Origin: Paraspadella gotoi
Taxonomy: Eukaryota > Chaetognatha
Length of the DNA: 64,000 bases
Direction: 5' to 3'
NCBI GenBank assembly: GCA_051294375.1
Contig: CM119270.1
Span: forward strand, 21,597,682-21,661,681
Part shown: positions 1 through 11,178 of the stretch, piece after piece
How positions within the stretch are numbered: position 1 is the first letter of the stretch
Layout: every line of letters starts with the position of its first letter
Position numbers and translations under genes: made by a program
The notes under the pieces: generated by a model
What the model was told of the DNA's origin: nothing
Database searches by the model: none
Seen by the model: the letters and a program-made list of their open reading frames with translations, nothing else

Positions 1-270
1 TCTAACGAATTTTTATTGCAGATTTGGATTCGTCATAAAAAGTTGATGAAAAGAAATTATAACTCTTTTTACAAACATTTCTTCATTAAGTGGGTCAAAA
101 AAGTAGCAAAAAAGCTATATTTTAGAGCTTGAAATTTAACTTTGTTATATATAAATATAGCTTTTATAATTTTCTAAACGCCACTTAATGATAAGAATTT
201 TTTACAAATGAGTTTATATTTCTTTTATCAACTTTTGACGATGCGATATATCAAATCTGCATATCACAAA
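1..270. repeat. Short imperfect inverted repeat (hairpin)
   Basis: Bases about 19-130 are repeated in inverted orientation at about 150-262, with substitutions and small indels between the arms. For example gcagatttg near 19 is answered by caaatctgc near 255, and cattaagtgg near 83 by ccacttaatg near 182. No coding content is seen. It may be a fold-back element or a small fold-back assembly error like the larger palindromes further right. Confidence 0.7.
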
Positions 271-589
271 TTAAGAAAAGCCTAGTTTTTGAAATTTTGA
301 TATCTAAGAAATAGTACTGTATATAAATAACTACCGAAAATTAATAACACTAAAATTATTTTTTTTTACAAATGTAATGTTCACTGATGGTAGTGCATAA
401 TGGACCTTTTAGAATTTCCGTACGTAAATTCACTACCTTATTACTATATGATCAACTCGAGATACATATAATATCAAAAGTGAAGGTGAATATCGAGACG
501 CAGACACTTTTCGGAATTTCAGTTTGCATGTTTTTTAACCGCAACAAATTCTTCACTAGCTTCCAAAATTGCCTTGAGGCAGATGCGAA

Positions 590-760
590 AAAAACTCTGA
601 GGTCCGCCTTTGTTCCTTCACACAATCTGCTATCCTACATGTGTGCCCATTCAAATATCTTCGTACGCCGGTCGATCCATCGATGTTCCACACTGGGCAC
701 AGATGCCCGTAATCTGCGCCTTCAAGATCACGACGTTGCTAAGCTCCCGATCGCGCGTCC
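590..760 (+). pseudogene. Degraded mirror copy of the terminal exon at 9374-9510
   Basis: This plus-strand stretch aligns to the minus-strand exon at 9374-9510 through palindrome P1: shared blocks include tgcccattcaaa, gatccatc and cgccttcaag. Extra bases throughout break the reading frame that is open in the right-arm copy. I read it as the noisy arm of the palindrome, not as a separate gene. Confidence 0.6.
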
Positions 761-1280
761 CTCTACCGACATGCCTATGTTCAAGCATCTTAACCAAAAC
801 GTCCCACCGAAAGTGCAGACTCCAGCCTTCAAAGTGAGACTCACCTTCCAAAACACCACCCACCTTTTATCCTCCCCCCACTGGACTGGCCTCCCCCGCA
901 CCACCCCGGCCAATCCGCCCAAGAGTCTGTGTCAAAAAATCCAGTAAAATTTCATTCTTCGAATCCCGGAACTCCTTAAGACATAATCGCCTTCGAAGGA
1001 AAACAAGATGGGCAGAGACGCGAGGGTCAACATGAACAATGGGCAGGAGGGAGAAGGTTTGGAGATCGGAGAGAGAGAGGATCGGAGCAGTGTTTCTGTT
1101 GGAGAGACCTCTCTTCTATCTTGTTTCTTTTCTTTCTTGGCTTCTCTAACTCTCTCTCTCTCTTCTCTCTCTCCTCTGCTCTCGTCTCTCTCTGTTCTCG
1201 TCTCTCCTCTCGTACTCTCGTCTCTCTCGTCATTCCCTCGCTCCGTTGGGAGAGGCTTGTCTCGTAGAAGACGTTTTCTT

Positions 1281-1476
1281 TGCGTCGTCATCGTCATCGT
1301 CAACATCGTCGTTATCATCGTCGTCATCATCGTGATTGTCATTATCTTCGTCATCATCGTCATTGTCGTCGTCGTCATCATCATCATCGTCGTCGTCATC
1401 ATCGTCGTAATCATCGCTATTTTTATTATCATTGTCGTCATTCTCATCGTCGTCGTCGTCGACATCGTCATCGTTA

Positions 1477-1511
<35 letters not shown>

Positions 1512-1512
1512 T
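1281..1512. repeat. GTC/ATC trinucleotide microsatellite
   Basis: About 230 bp of interspersed gtc, atc and att triplets. It is open in several frames (poly-Val/Ile, poly-Ser or, on the other strand, poly-Asp) purely because of its triplet periodicity. There is no sign of a gene around it. Confidence 0.9.
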
Positions 1513-1617
1513 TGCCTCGGCCGCGTTTTCCTTACCCGGGGTTTATTTGGTTCCCTCTCCCGGTGGACAAACAAAAGAACCATTGACCCGAACTGGTTCC
1601 TCTCGCGTCGGCGGACT

Positions 1618-1856
1618 CACCAGCCATCTAGAAGGTGAGCTTACCCGCCACCTAGAAGGTGAACTCAAACAACATCAAGAAGGAAGGCTCTCCCGGCACC
1701 TAGAAGGTAAGCTCACTCGCCATCTAGTAGGTGAATTCTATTGCCACCTGAGAGGTGAATTCTCTCGCCCACTAGGTGGTGAACTCAACTGCCATCTAGA
1801 AGGTAAGCTCACTCGCTACCTTGATGCTGAACTCGCCCGCCATCTAGAAGAATCGT
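1618..1856. repeat. 24-bp minisatellite, about 10 units
   Basis: Units resemble cgccatctagaaggtgaact plus four variable bases. The period is about 24 bp, so one frame reads an eight-residue repeat of the form RHLEGELT. Units vary at several positions but stop codons do not appear in that frame. A start, splice sites and conserved flanks are lacking, so coding status is doubtful. Confidence 0.85.
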
Positions 1857-1954
1857 CCTAAAATTCCTTTCAGATTTACTTTGTGTTTTTTTTTTTCATG
1901 AGACTCATCTTCTCTCAGGATTTTGTTCGATATTTTCAGATTTGCTTGAAATTC

Positions 1955-2030
1955 ATCTCATTTCATTCATCTCATTTCATTCATCTCATTTCATTCATCT
2001 CATTTCATTCATCTCATTTCATTCATATCA
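1955..2030. repeat. 14-bp tandem repeat (catttcattcatct)
   Basis: Five near-perfect copies in a row. A degraded inverted version is present near 8340-8400 in the other arm of P1. Confidence 0.85.
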
Positions 2031-2489
2031 TGGCACTTTCTTCCCAGAGCGCCCAATTTTTTTCCCCAGAGCGCCTCATTTCTGTTGCATTATTTTCCAG
2101 AGAATTTGTAGTTAAATTAAGAGATCGCAAAAGACGCCAAGCAGCACAAGCTTTCCGAATTGATTGTTGGAATCGTGAGGAAGCCAACGGAAACGACAGT
2201 AATTTGTCAGAGGGCGACAAGCAGTTCTTATTGCTTGCAAGAAACTTCAAAAAGGGACAAACATCTGGAATTGTTTATGCATAGAGGATGAAAAAGTGCC
2301 AATTGCTTGCAAGGTCCATGAAGAGACGCCAAAGACTTCAAATTTCTTGTAAAAAGGGAAAAAAACTTTAGTATTTGCTTGTATGACATGAGAGGAGGCG
2401 TCACGCAATCTGATTTGCTTGTATGACATGACTGTGACGTCAAGCATCACAGATTGAAAGGAAATCACGTTCGACGTCGACGAACGAAT

Positions 2490-2680
2490 CGAGCGAAAAG
2501 AGAAGACGACGACGACGACGATGACGACGACGATAACGACGACGAAGGACGACCGACAACAGACGCCCGATAACGAACGACGACCACGAAACCGACGACG
2601 ACGACGTACGATAGTGCACACGACATGAACGACGAATAACGACGACGATACTGGACGACGACGACACTACGACGTCCAGG
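2490..2680. repeat. GAC/ACG trinucleotide microsatellite
   Basis: Imperfect gac repeats with interruptions. It is mirrored as gtc repeats at 7700-7910. Confidence 0.9.
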
Positions 2681-3024
2681 GAAAGGATCAAAGGTCAAAA
2701 CAATAAAAAGTTGACTCGCGGATCGGCGTCGCCCTTGGCGAAAGTCGGGAGGACGGACAGGGGGGGGGGGGCGTAGAGTGTGGTGATGGCCTGATTATGT
2801 GTCCGGGTGGTGGGTGGGCCTCACTGGGCATGGTAAGATGAATGGGCGGAGGGGCCTGGTCAGAAGCATGTTGAGATGGTAGATGTTTAATGGAAGGCCT
2901 GGTGAGTTGGTGAGTTAAACAGATCATGAGAGGAAAACATTGTCGGGTAAGTTCCATGGAAGGAAAGTCCAAAGTGAGTTAAAGTCTGATGATGTGAGGG
3001 TAAGAATCGGGTTCTCAGGGTTTA

Positions 3025-3670
3025 GGGTTTAAAGGGACATAGGGAAGAAGGCACGAAGGGACAAGCGGTTTAAAGGGACGAAGGTACGAAGAGACAAAGA
3101 GTTTAAAGGGACGAAGGTATGAAGGGACAAGGGGTTTAAAGGGACGAAGGTATGAAGGGACAAGGGGTTTAAAGGGACGAAGGTATGAAGGGACAAGGGG
3201 TTTAAAGGGACGAAGGTATGAAGGGACAAGGGGTTTAAAGGGACGAAAGCATGAAGGGACAAAGGGTTTAAAGGGACAAAGGTACAAAGAGACAAAGGGT
3301 TTAAAGGGACAAAGGTATGAAGGGACAAGGGGTTTAAAGGGACGAAGGCATGAAGGGACAAGGGGTTTAAAGGGACGAAGGTATGAAGAGACAAAGGGTT
3401 TAAAGGGATGAAGGGACAAGGGGTTTAAAAGGACGAAGGCACGAAAGGACAAGGGGTTTAAAGAGACGAAGGTATGAAGAGACAAAGGGTTTAAAGGGAC
3501 GAATGTATGAAGGGATAAGGGGTTTAAAAGGACGAAGGCACGAAGGGACAAGGGGTTTAAAGGGACGAAGGTACGAAGAGACAAAGGGTTTAAATGGACG
3601 AATGTATGAAGGGACAAGGGGTTTAAAGGGACGAAGGCACAAAGGGACAAGGGGTTTAAAGGGACTAAGA
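3025..3670. repeat. 33-bp minisatellite, about 19 units
   Basis: Units of the form gggacgaaggtatgaaggga followed by caaggggtttaaa, with a 33-bp period (eleven codons). On the minus strand one frame stays open as an eleven-residue repeat (PLNPLSLHTFV). Units differ by single substitutions, such as tatg/cacg and gaga/ggga. The partner at 6500-7390 carries many more indels. Confidence 0.9.
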
Positions 3671-3699
3671 CAAGGAGACTTCATCCAAGTCTGAGGCGG

Positions 3700-6300
3700 A
3701 AATAGAAATCGATGGAGAAGAAGAGATCAAACACGAATGAATTGAGTGTGGAACGAATGAATTGAGAGTGGAAAGAATGAATTGAATGTGGAATGAATGG
3801 ATTGAGTGTGGAAACTTGAGAGTCGAATACTGGAATGTTTAGAGTGATTTTTAAGTTTAGAGTTTTTCATTGTTAAAAATGGAATAGATAGACATAAAAA
3901 TGAACTGTTTATTTGGCAAAAAAAGAATGCTTTTATTTTTATTTTTTTGCATGCACGATGACGGTGAAATTAATAAATAAAGGGTTAGATAATAAAAAAA
4001 AAATATTCAAAAAAAAAAAAAAGCTTCTTTTTCCACATCCGACACAATGAAAAATGGCGTAACGTTACTGTTCCGTGCATAAAAAAAATTTCTTTGTCAA
4101 TATATTATACTTCTTTTTATTTTTTGAAACATATAGTTTTCATATGCTGATATCCAAAATATCAATGCAAAATTTTTTTGTTTTTTGATATGACTGAATA
4201 TAGGGAAAGATGATAAATTTTTTTAAAAGTTACTTATTCATATTTATTCCTAGAATTGTAATAGAAAAAGATGAAAAAATTAATAGTACTAATAGTTAGT
4301 GTTATGTCTCAAATAGATGGAAAAAAAACCTCATTTAAATTCGATTCGGGAAGTGGGTAACTAAGCTTACCAATGCATCCTCACGCCGATTGTTCTCTCA
4401 AATAATTTTTTATTTAATACATTTGAAAGGGAAAAAAAGAATTTGTAATGCAGGTTGCAGAAAGGGTACAGATATCTGGACTTATTGACATGATAACCTG
4501 ACTTTTAATATCTTGTGAAATGGGGGCAGTAAAGAAATCATAAAAATTTCCATCATTAAGTCAGTCACATGAACCTTTCATGGCTATTACGGAATATTTT
4601 TTCTTAATTAAAATGGATGATAATAATAAAATTAAATTCCTTGCTATATTTAAAAAAAATTATCAATACAAATTAATACAATGATGTTTTGCTTTGTCAA
4701 ATATGTTACCAGCTATATAATTTTTTACAACTTTAATATGATAAACAGCAGTGTGTCCAGCTTTTTTAGTTTGCAGTTAAAGATAATGAAAAATGACGAA
4801 TTTTTTTATCACAGACAGAAGGTAGATGTCCAGACTGTTATATTCAAGCTGAAAACATTTTTGTATTTATCATTTTTAAATTTTAAAAATATATTTTATC
4901 AAGCTACAACATAAATTTTTGCTTGTTTTTTACTTTACTGAAAATATAAGCAATTTTATGGAATAAAAAAAAATTAAATAAACAAAATGTAATTCAGTCT
5001 TTCCTTTTTCAAATTACAAAAGAAAAAGAAAAAATTTCATATGTTTTCATTGAAATTAAAGAGCAAAAACTGTTATACTTTTAACTCTGATTTAAACAAA
5101 GCTGTGTAAAGATTATGGATTTAATTTATAAAACTCTTTTAGAAAGGTGTCCATGATTAGGGCTTTAATTGATACCACATCCCTTGCTACCTCTCTTCTT
5201 TCAAAAGTTATTTAAAATAACGTTTTTAATTACGCAGTTATCAATTTTGTTAAATAAAATTTCGGGCAAAGGGGGTATCTCACTTATTTTGTTGGTACAA
5301 TACTTAATTTCAAATAAACTTGAGAAAATTTTTTTTGTCACTTAACAATATCTTTCGATGTACCCATCATATAATAATTATTTTTTATCTTCACCCAAAA
5401 AAGCCTAATTAGAAAGTTGAATTTTTCAAATGTTGGAAAAACATTTCATCCGACCTATGCTCATTGAGATATTGGTTTTGCATAGAAATTAAAACTATCA
5501 AAAAATAAGAAAAATCAGCTCTAAGAAAATCGAAAGGCTAGAGCTTGATTTTTTGAATTGCAAAATTTTTTTCTGACTCCTTAATCCATTATCTCAGTTT
5601 CAAAATATTTTTTTTCCAAATCATTCATCATTTTTTTATTAATTTAAAGTTTTATGATGTTGTTTTTGTTTTGAAGATCTGAAAGATAGTAAAAATATGT
5701 ATATTATATAAGGTTTTGAAAATACTTTAAATATTAAATAATAGCACAAGGGAGTAAGTCAGAGAAAACTTTCCATTCATAAAGAAAATTGAAAATGAAT
5801 TTGTCATATTGTTATTTAGATATATATTGACTAATTACAAACAAATGATCATTAAAATTAGGAATGATGAGTAAAAAATATTCATCTTGGTTCGGTTAAC
5901 TAATTAGTTATCGTTAAAGTTTTGTTTATAATATTAATATTTTTTTTGCATTTATAAAGCACTGGTCTAAATTTTGTAAGGCGTTCGAGCATAATATGCT
6001 TCATCTTTTTTGTACTATTTTTGATCTAGTTAGCTTTTTTGTTGCAGGGTCAAGGTATGGTCAGTAAGATATCAGTGTGCTATATCGACATTTACCAAAG
6101 TATGATCAATTAATTTGGCTCAAAACGATTTTAAAAGAGAAATCAGCACAGCGTTTTCGCCAGTTATTTTTCATTGTGTCATCCGTATTTTTTTTTCTTT
6201 GAATATTTTTTTTAATTATCTACCTCTTATTTATTAATTTCCACGTCATCGTGCATGCAAAAAATAAATAAAAGCATTTCTTTTTGTCCAATCAACAGCT
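3700..6300. other. AT-rich non-coding centre of palindrome P1
   Basis: No exon with credible splice sites or conserved peptide is visible on either strand. The outer parts (3885-4080 and 6140-6330) are recognisably inverted copies, for example acacaatgaaaaatggcg near 4042 and its partner near 6155. The inner part is too diverged for me to pair by eye. Confidence 0.6.
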
Positions 6301-6499
6301 TATTTGTGTCTATCTTTCCTTTTAACAATGAAAAAACTCTAACTTAAAATCACTCTAAACACTTCCAGTATTCGATCTCCAAGTTTCACCCATCCAATCC
6401 ATTTCATTCATTCATTCTTCTATCCATCTCAATTCGTCCACTCATATTCATCTTCAGTGTTTGAATCTGCTTCTCTCCATCATTTCTATTTCGCTCGTC

Positions 6500-7390
6500 T
6501 GGATGAATCTCCTTGTCTTAGTCCTTTAACCCTTGTCCCTTTGTGCCTCGTCCCTTAAACCCTTGTCCCTTCTACATTCGTCATTTAAACCTTTGTCTCT
6601 TCGTACTTCGTTCCCTTTAAACCCTTGTCCCTTTCAGTGTTCGTCCTTTTAAACCTTTATCCTTCTACATTCGTCCTTTATAACCTTTGTCTTCTACTGT
6701 CGTTCTTCGTCCTTTTTCCAACCCTGTCGTCTTTCGTGTGCCTTACGTCCCTTTTAACCTGTCCCTTCATCTTACCTTTGTCTCTTATACACTGTCCCTT
6801 TAAACCTGTCCCTTTCACCTTCTCCCTTTAACCCTTTGTCCTCTACCTTTGTCCTTTAACAGTTTAAACCCCCTTGCCCTTCGTGCCATTCGCCCTTAAA
6901 CCCCTTGTCCCTTCATAATTATGTCCTTTATAACCCTTGTCCTTCTAATTCGTCCATTTAAACGCCCTGTCCTTCGTGCTTGGTCCTTTTTAACCCCTTA
7001 TCCTTCTATACATTGTCCTTAAACATTGTCTTCTTCTATACTTTGTCTCTTAAACCCTTGGTCCTTCGTGCCTTCGTCCTTTTAAACCCCTTGTCCCTTC
7101 ATCCCTTTAAACCCTTTGTGTCTCTTCTACTTCGTCCTTTAACCCTTGATCCCTTCATGCCTGTCCCTTTAAACCCTGTGCCTTCATACTTTTGTCCTTT
7201 AAACCCTTGTCTATTTGTACTTTGTCCCTTTAAACCCTTTTCTTCTGTTTCGTCCCTTTAAACCCTTGTCCCTTATACTTCGTCCTTTAACCCCTTGTCC
7301 TCATAACCTTCGTCCCTTTAAACTCTTTGTCTCTCGTACTTCGTTCCTTTAAACGCTCTGTCCCTCGTCCTTCTTCCCTATGTCCTTTAA
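6500..7390. repeat. Degraded inverted copy of the 33-bp minisatellite
   Basis: Units resemble cccttgtcccttcatac plus ttcgtccctttaaa but unit lengths vary by several bases, unlike the regular left-arm array at 3025-3670. Random indels of this kind are typical of an unpolished long read. Confidence 0.8.
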
Positions 7391-9373
7391 CCCTGAACCC
7401 TGAGACCGATTCTTACGCCTCACATCATCAGACTTTACTCACTTTGTGACTCTCTTCCTGGACTTACCCGACATGTTGTTTTCCTCTTTCATGATCTGTT
7501 TAACTCACCAACTCACAGGCCTTCATTAAACATTACCATCTCAACATGCTTGCTGACAGGCCCTCCGCCATTCCATCTTACCATGCCCAGTGAGCCACCA
7601 CCACCGAATAAAATCCAGCTCACCCACTCTACCCCCCTCCCTCACTTTCTGCCAGCGACCGCGACCCAGTCAATTTTTATTTTGCTTTGACCTTTGATGT
7701 CGGTCGTCGTCGTCTCACAACTAGTGAGTCTGTCTAGCGTGCGTCTCGTCTCATGTAAGTCGTCTCTTATGTCGTCGTCATCGTTGTTCGTTCTTCTGTC
7801 GTCGTACGTCGTCTGTTTTCGTTCGTATGTCGTCTTTGTCGTGCGTGTCTCTTATCGTCGTCGTCATCGTCGTCGTTCGCGTCTTCTCTTTCGCTCGATT
7901 CGTTTCGTCGGACGTCGACCGTGATTCCTTTCAATCTGTGATGACTTGACGTCCAGTCCATTGTCTACAATGCTCAATCAGATTTCGGCGCCTCCTCTTC
8001 ATGTATACAAGCAATATACTAAAGTTTTTTTCCTTTTTACAAAGAAATTTGAGTCTTTGGTCTCTTCTATGACCTTGCAACAAATTTGTCAACTTTTTTC
8101 ACCTCATGCATAACATTCCAGATGTTTTCCCTTTGAGTTTCTTGCAAGCAATTAAAACTGCTTGTTCGCCCTCTGATCATATTACGTTCGTTTCTGGTTC
8201 TCACTGATTCACAGATCAATTCGGAGCTTGTCTTGCTCTGCGTCTTTCGATCCTTTAATTTTAACTACAAATTCTGGAAATAATGCACGAAATGAGGGCT
8301 CTGGGAAAAAATTGGGCGTTCTGGAGAGAAGTGCCTGATGATGATAAATGAATGAATGAATGAGATGAATGAAATGAGATGAATAAATGAGATGAACTAA
8401 TGAAGATGATTTCAAGCAAATCTGAAAATATGAACAAAATCGGCTGAGAGAAGATGAGTCTCATGAAAAAAAACAAAGTAAATCTAAGGATTGTAGACGT
8501 TCTTCTAAGGCGGGCCCGGATTCAGCTTCAAGGTACGAGTGAGCTTACCTCTGATGGCAGTTAGTTCACACCTATGGCGAGATGAATTCACCTCTCTAGT
8601 GGCAATAGATTCACTCTAGTGGCGAGTTGAGATACTTTAGTCGGAAGGCCTTCTTCATTGATTTGTTTGAGTCACCTCTAGGTGCGCGGGTAAGCTCACC
8701 TTCTAAATGGTGGTGAGTCCGCGACGCGAAGGACCAGTTCGCGCAATTTTTTTGTTTGTCCACGGGGAGGAACACCTAACCCGAGTAAGAAAACGCGGCC
8801 AGGCGCGACGACGACGACGACGACGCGAGAGACGAACGATGACGATGTCGAACGACGACGACGATGAGAATACGACCATTATAATAAAAAGCCGAATTGA
8901 TTACGCGATGATGACGAGACGTGATGATATGACGACGACGACATGACGATTGATGACGAATGATAATGACATACGATGATGACGACGATGTAACGAGATT
9001 TTGCGATGCGTGACGACGGAAAGAAACGGCGTACGAGAAAAGCCTCTCCAGACGAGAAGAGAGAGAGAGGGAGGAAGAGAAAGAGAGGAGGAGATAGAGA
9101 GGAGAGGAGCCAGAGAAGAAACAGATAGGGATGTTCTCAAAGAAACACTCTCTCTCTCTCTCTCGTTCCAACTTTCTCTCCTGCCCATTTTTATGTTGCC
9201 TGTCTCTGATTTGTTTTCTTCGAAGGCGATTTTTAAGGATTCCGGATTCGAAATAAAATTTATGGATTTTTGACAAGATCTTGGCGGTGGGGGTGGGGAG
9301 GCAGTTGTGGGGGTAAGTGTGTGTTGAGGTGGATTCACTTGGGGTTTGTTTTTGTGTAAGGTTGGATGATGTC

Positions 9374-9510
9374 TTAGCGTTGGAGGAGCTGCATAACGTC
9401 GTTCTTGAAGGCGTTAGCGTATTGTGCCAGTGTGACAGATGGATCGATGTCAGAGATTTTGAATGGGCAATGTGGATCATTGTTGAGGACAAAAGGCGGT
9501 TTTCGACGAT
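9374..9510 (-). CDS. Terminal coding exon, unidentified C-terminus
   Basis: Acceptor ttctgacag precedes 9510; the frame runs 45 codons to a TAA at 9376-9374. The peptide starts RRKPPFVLNN, contains DPHCPFKISDID and ends QLLQR. Two leading bases fit the phase-1 donor of the lectin exon at 10627. I do not recognise a domain. Being cleanly open while its mirror at 590-760 is broken argues that this arm carries the correct sequence here. Confidence 0.6.
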
Positions 9511-11127
9511 CTGTCAGAATTTGAATGTGAAAATTTTGGGATTAAACAGAACTGAATTCCCGAATGTTCATCATCACTTTGGTATTCATTGATAATTTAA
9601 TGTATAATTGGCGTAGTGAAAGTTTAACGTACAATTCTTCTATAAAGGTCACTTGATTGCACAATACTCCTGAAATATTGTAAAAAAAATTATGTATGTT
9701 TTATTTTCGCCGTAGGCTATATATATATATTATTTTTATAAAATCTGAAATTTCATAGTTGTGTGTGTGNNNNNNNNNNNNNNNNNNNNNNNNNAAAAAA
9801 AAAAAAAATATGTATGGAAAAGTGGAATTAACTAAACATCTCATCGGCGAAAACGAGGCTCGTGACCCAAATAAGGTCAAACGTGTTTTCTCTCGAAATG
9901 GTCGATTGACCGGGAAAAGCTGAAAATGTGTGTATGAAGAGGAGGAGGAGGAGGAGGAGGAGGAAGAGGAGGAGGAAAAAGTGAGGAGTGTGAGAGGAAT
10001 GGGAATTGTGACATTGAGAAATTGTGATAGATTGTGAAGAGAGAAAGAACGATATGAATCATCGAGATTTGTGATGGAATCTTATTGATTGTGAATGGAA
10101 TTTCACATTTATCCGGCCTGGACTCGACTTGATGTAAATGTCGCAGTATCGGAAGTATCGGAATTCCCTCCCCTTTAGTGCAGTCGTACATAAAACAGCA
10201 TAAAAAACTGGACTCACACAATTTTTGTATTTGATGCAGTAGTGCTTTACTTGCATGTCACAGTAACTCAGTGTCACACCTCTCACCTTTGATGTTGTAG
10301 TGCTTGACTTGTATGTCACAGTATCACACCTCTCACCTTTGATGTTGTAGTGCTTTACTTGCATGTCACAGTATCACAGTATCACACCACTCACCTTTGA
10401 TGCTGTAGTGCTTGACTTGCATGTCACAGTAACACAGTATCACACCACTCACATTTGATGCTGTAGTGCTTGACTTGCATGTCACAGTAACACAGTATCA
10501 CACCACTCACCTTTGATGCTGTAGTAGTTGACTTGCATGTCACAGTAACACAGTATCACACCACTCACCTTTGATACTGTAGTGCTTGACTTGCATGTCA
10601 CAGTATGACAGTATCACACCACTCACCTTTGATGCAGTCGTACTCGACTTGCATGTAGCTCCGATACCACAACCCGCAGGCGTCCCGCACTCGTTTGAGA
10701 TGTTCCACACCGACGGAGCACTCGGTGAGTCCGTCGCACTGACGAGGCACTGGGGTGTGGAAGAGGGGTGTTGGAATGGGAGGTCGAAGGGGTTCGGGGG
10801 TGTGAGTCAGTTAATATATCCGGCCTTGTGGCGCAATGGATAACGCGTCTGACTACGGATCAGAAGATTCCAGGTTCGAATCCTGGCAAGGTCGATGTTT
10901 TGCTTTTTACGAGAAAGGATCGTTTACAAGGAACGGAATTGTCTCATTAGGCGAGAGTCTGAAATGAAATTGTTATGAGCGAACGTATACTTCGTTTTAT
11001 TTTAAATTAGTGACCAAAATACTAAAAAAGAAAATAAAAATTAAACATTTTGATTAATTTGATAATTTGAAGAATTGATGAATTGATTGCTAGATAAAAA
11101 TGCTTTCTTTAACACAAAAATGTCTCT

Positions 11128-11178
<51 letters not shown>

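Larger units (their letters stand above)
300..9769. repeat. Large imperfect palindrome P1, centre near 5.1 kb
   Basis: Left and right halves are inverted copies. Paired landmarks include the GTC/ATC tract at 1281-1512 and the GAC tract at 8800-9000, the 24-bp repeat at 1618-1856 and its degraded partner at 8520-8720, the GAC tract at 2490-2680 and GTC tract at 7700-7910, the 33-bp repeat at 3025-3670 and its partner at 6500-7390, and the sequences near 3885 and 6320. Positions pair to a sum of about 10,215. The arms differ by many one- to few-base indels. The right arm ends beside a 25-N gap. An assembly fold-back is more likely than a true 9-kb palindrome. Confidence 0.8.

Noticed and set aside
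1280-1861. Long open frames on both strands through the GTC/ATC tract
   Set aside because: They arise from trinucleotide periodicity; no start context, splice sites or conserved residues.
2090-2284. Plus-strand frame after ttttccag reading EFVVKLRDRKRRQAAQAF to a stop
   Set aside because: Looks mildly coding, but the flanking ttgcttgcaag degenerate repeat and lack of any family signal or partner exon leave it unsupported.
10120-10221. Minus-strand MYDCTKG resembling the lectin exon end
   Set aside because: Only a diverged copy of the exon-end repeat unit; no acceptor or complete domain half precedes it.
10229-10640. CRISPR-like array
   Set aside because: Units are contiguous 58-bp copies without unique spacers, in an animal genome next to a spliced gene.
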